Shown piece after piece: positions 63,701-64,000 of a DNA stretch of 64,000 bases; within the stretch, counting starts at the first letter, position 1; each line of letters starts with the position of its first letter. Position numbers and translations under genes: made by a program. The notes below the pieces were generated by a model, which saw only the letters and a program-made list of their open reading frames with translations, did not search any database and was not told where the DNA came from. The DNA is from Acidithiobacillus thiooxidans ATCC 19377 (GTDB lineage Bacteria > Pseudomonadota > Gammaproteobacteria > Acidithiobacillales > Acidithiobacillaceae). Location of the stretch: positions 3,036,501 to 3,100,500 of the forward strand of contig NZ_CP045571.1 in the NCBI RefSeq assembly GCF_009662475.1, written 5' to 3'.

Positions 63701-64000
63701 ATGGGCGGCGTGTCCCGCTGCAGACAACCCGAGCCCCGGATACCCAGGTGGCAGGGGTGCGTTATCGTGCCTGGCAGCCGCCATCTGCCCTGCACCCGAC
63801 CATTCCGGTGCATTCCCCACTGACATTTGATCTGATCGACACCTGGAATGGACGTAGCATCGGCGGCTGTACCTACCATGTCATGCATCCGGGTGGACGC
63901 AATTCGGAAGTATTCCCCGTCAACGCCTGGGAAGCCGAGGCGCGGCGCCAATCCCGCTTTACCACGACCGGTCACAGCCAACCCGAATCAACCCCTCCTA
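60775..64000 (+). CDS. Large transglutaminase-like/DUF2126 protein (3' end outside window)
   Basis: At least 1075 residues are visible. Residues 1-~90 form the bacterial transglutaminase N-terminal domain ([22 protein letters not shown]). The transglutaminase core has the triad Cys in [18 protein letters not shown] (~183), His in [12 protein letters not shown] (~226) and Asp in GMDPTSG (~243). From ~320 a DUF2126 region runs to the edge ([56 protein letters not shown]). A Pro/Lys/Ala linker lies near 560-590. It probably cleaves or cross-links peptide amide bonds made or used by the neighbours. GAGGAT precedes the ATG. Confidence 0.93.
   Translation, partial: [1075 protein letters not shown]

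Overview
The window is a chromosomal segment of a mid-GC Gram-negative proteobacterium, most likely an Acidithiobacillus or close relative. This rests on gene content and order: a glycogen cluster with two GH57 enzymes, a classical ffh-rpsP-rimM-trmD-rplS operon, a Tad pilus locus, a small SoxXA-binding-like protein, and several IS elements. No species marker was searched, so the genus is an inference.

Layout. 1-8.5 kb: divergent glgB (cut by the left edge) and glgC-GH57-GH57-glucokinase-murI, a tightly packed storage-glucan operon ending in a cell-wall gene. 8.5-13 kb: a small secreted protein, a DUF445 membrane protein, a Pmp3-type peptide, and a fic gene destroyed by two adjacent TA-flanked insertions (a 125-bp MITE-like element and an intact IS630-family element). 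13-26.4 kb: housekeeping genes (ssb, uvrA, a CnoX-type thioredoxin-TPR protein, an HtrA protease, xerD and the ffh-rplS operon) with three conserved unknowns. 26.4-41.4 kb: a Tad/Flp pilus locus. tadB-tadC-DUF192 run leftward. A LuxR-type regulator, a DUF4892-OmpA protein, two short Flp-type pilins, TadE/TadG-like pseudopilins, CpaB, secretin, and a TadA ATPase with an N-terminal FHA domain run rightward. One tadE gene is split by an intact ISL3-family IS with an 8-bp target duplication, and the last gene is cut off by IS110 debris. 41.3-43.8 kb: decayed IS110 and IS630 copies and an mqsRA toxin-antitoxin pair. 43.9-54.4 kb: uracil-DNA glycosylase, an ABC-F protein, a 191-bp inverted-repeat element, an overlapping leftward operon for cell-envelope synthesis (class B PBP, O-antigen ligase-like protein, small proteins), tRNA-Pro and ispB.

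54.4-64 kb is the most interesting part. ntrC-ntrB run leftward. Facing away from them is an Anbu-type proteasome-like peptidase, followed by a circularly permuted ATP-grasp protein, an alpha-E protein and a very large transglutaminase/DUF2126 protein (cut by the right edge). Sequences matching NtrC enhancers lie between ntrB and the Anbu gene and, as a tandem pair 20 bp apart, between the Anbu gene and the ATP-grasp gene. A near-perfect sigma-54 promoter (GG-N10-GC) follows the tandem pair. This reads as a nitrogen-controlled peptide-making and peptide-degrading system next to its own two-component regulator.

All calls come from reading the sequence and from general knowledge of protein families. 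No database search was run.
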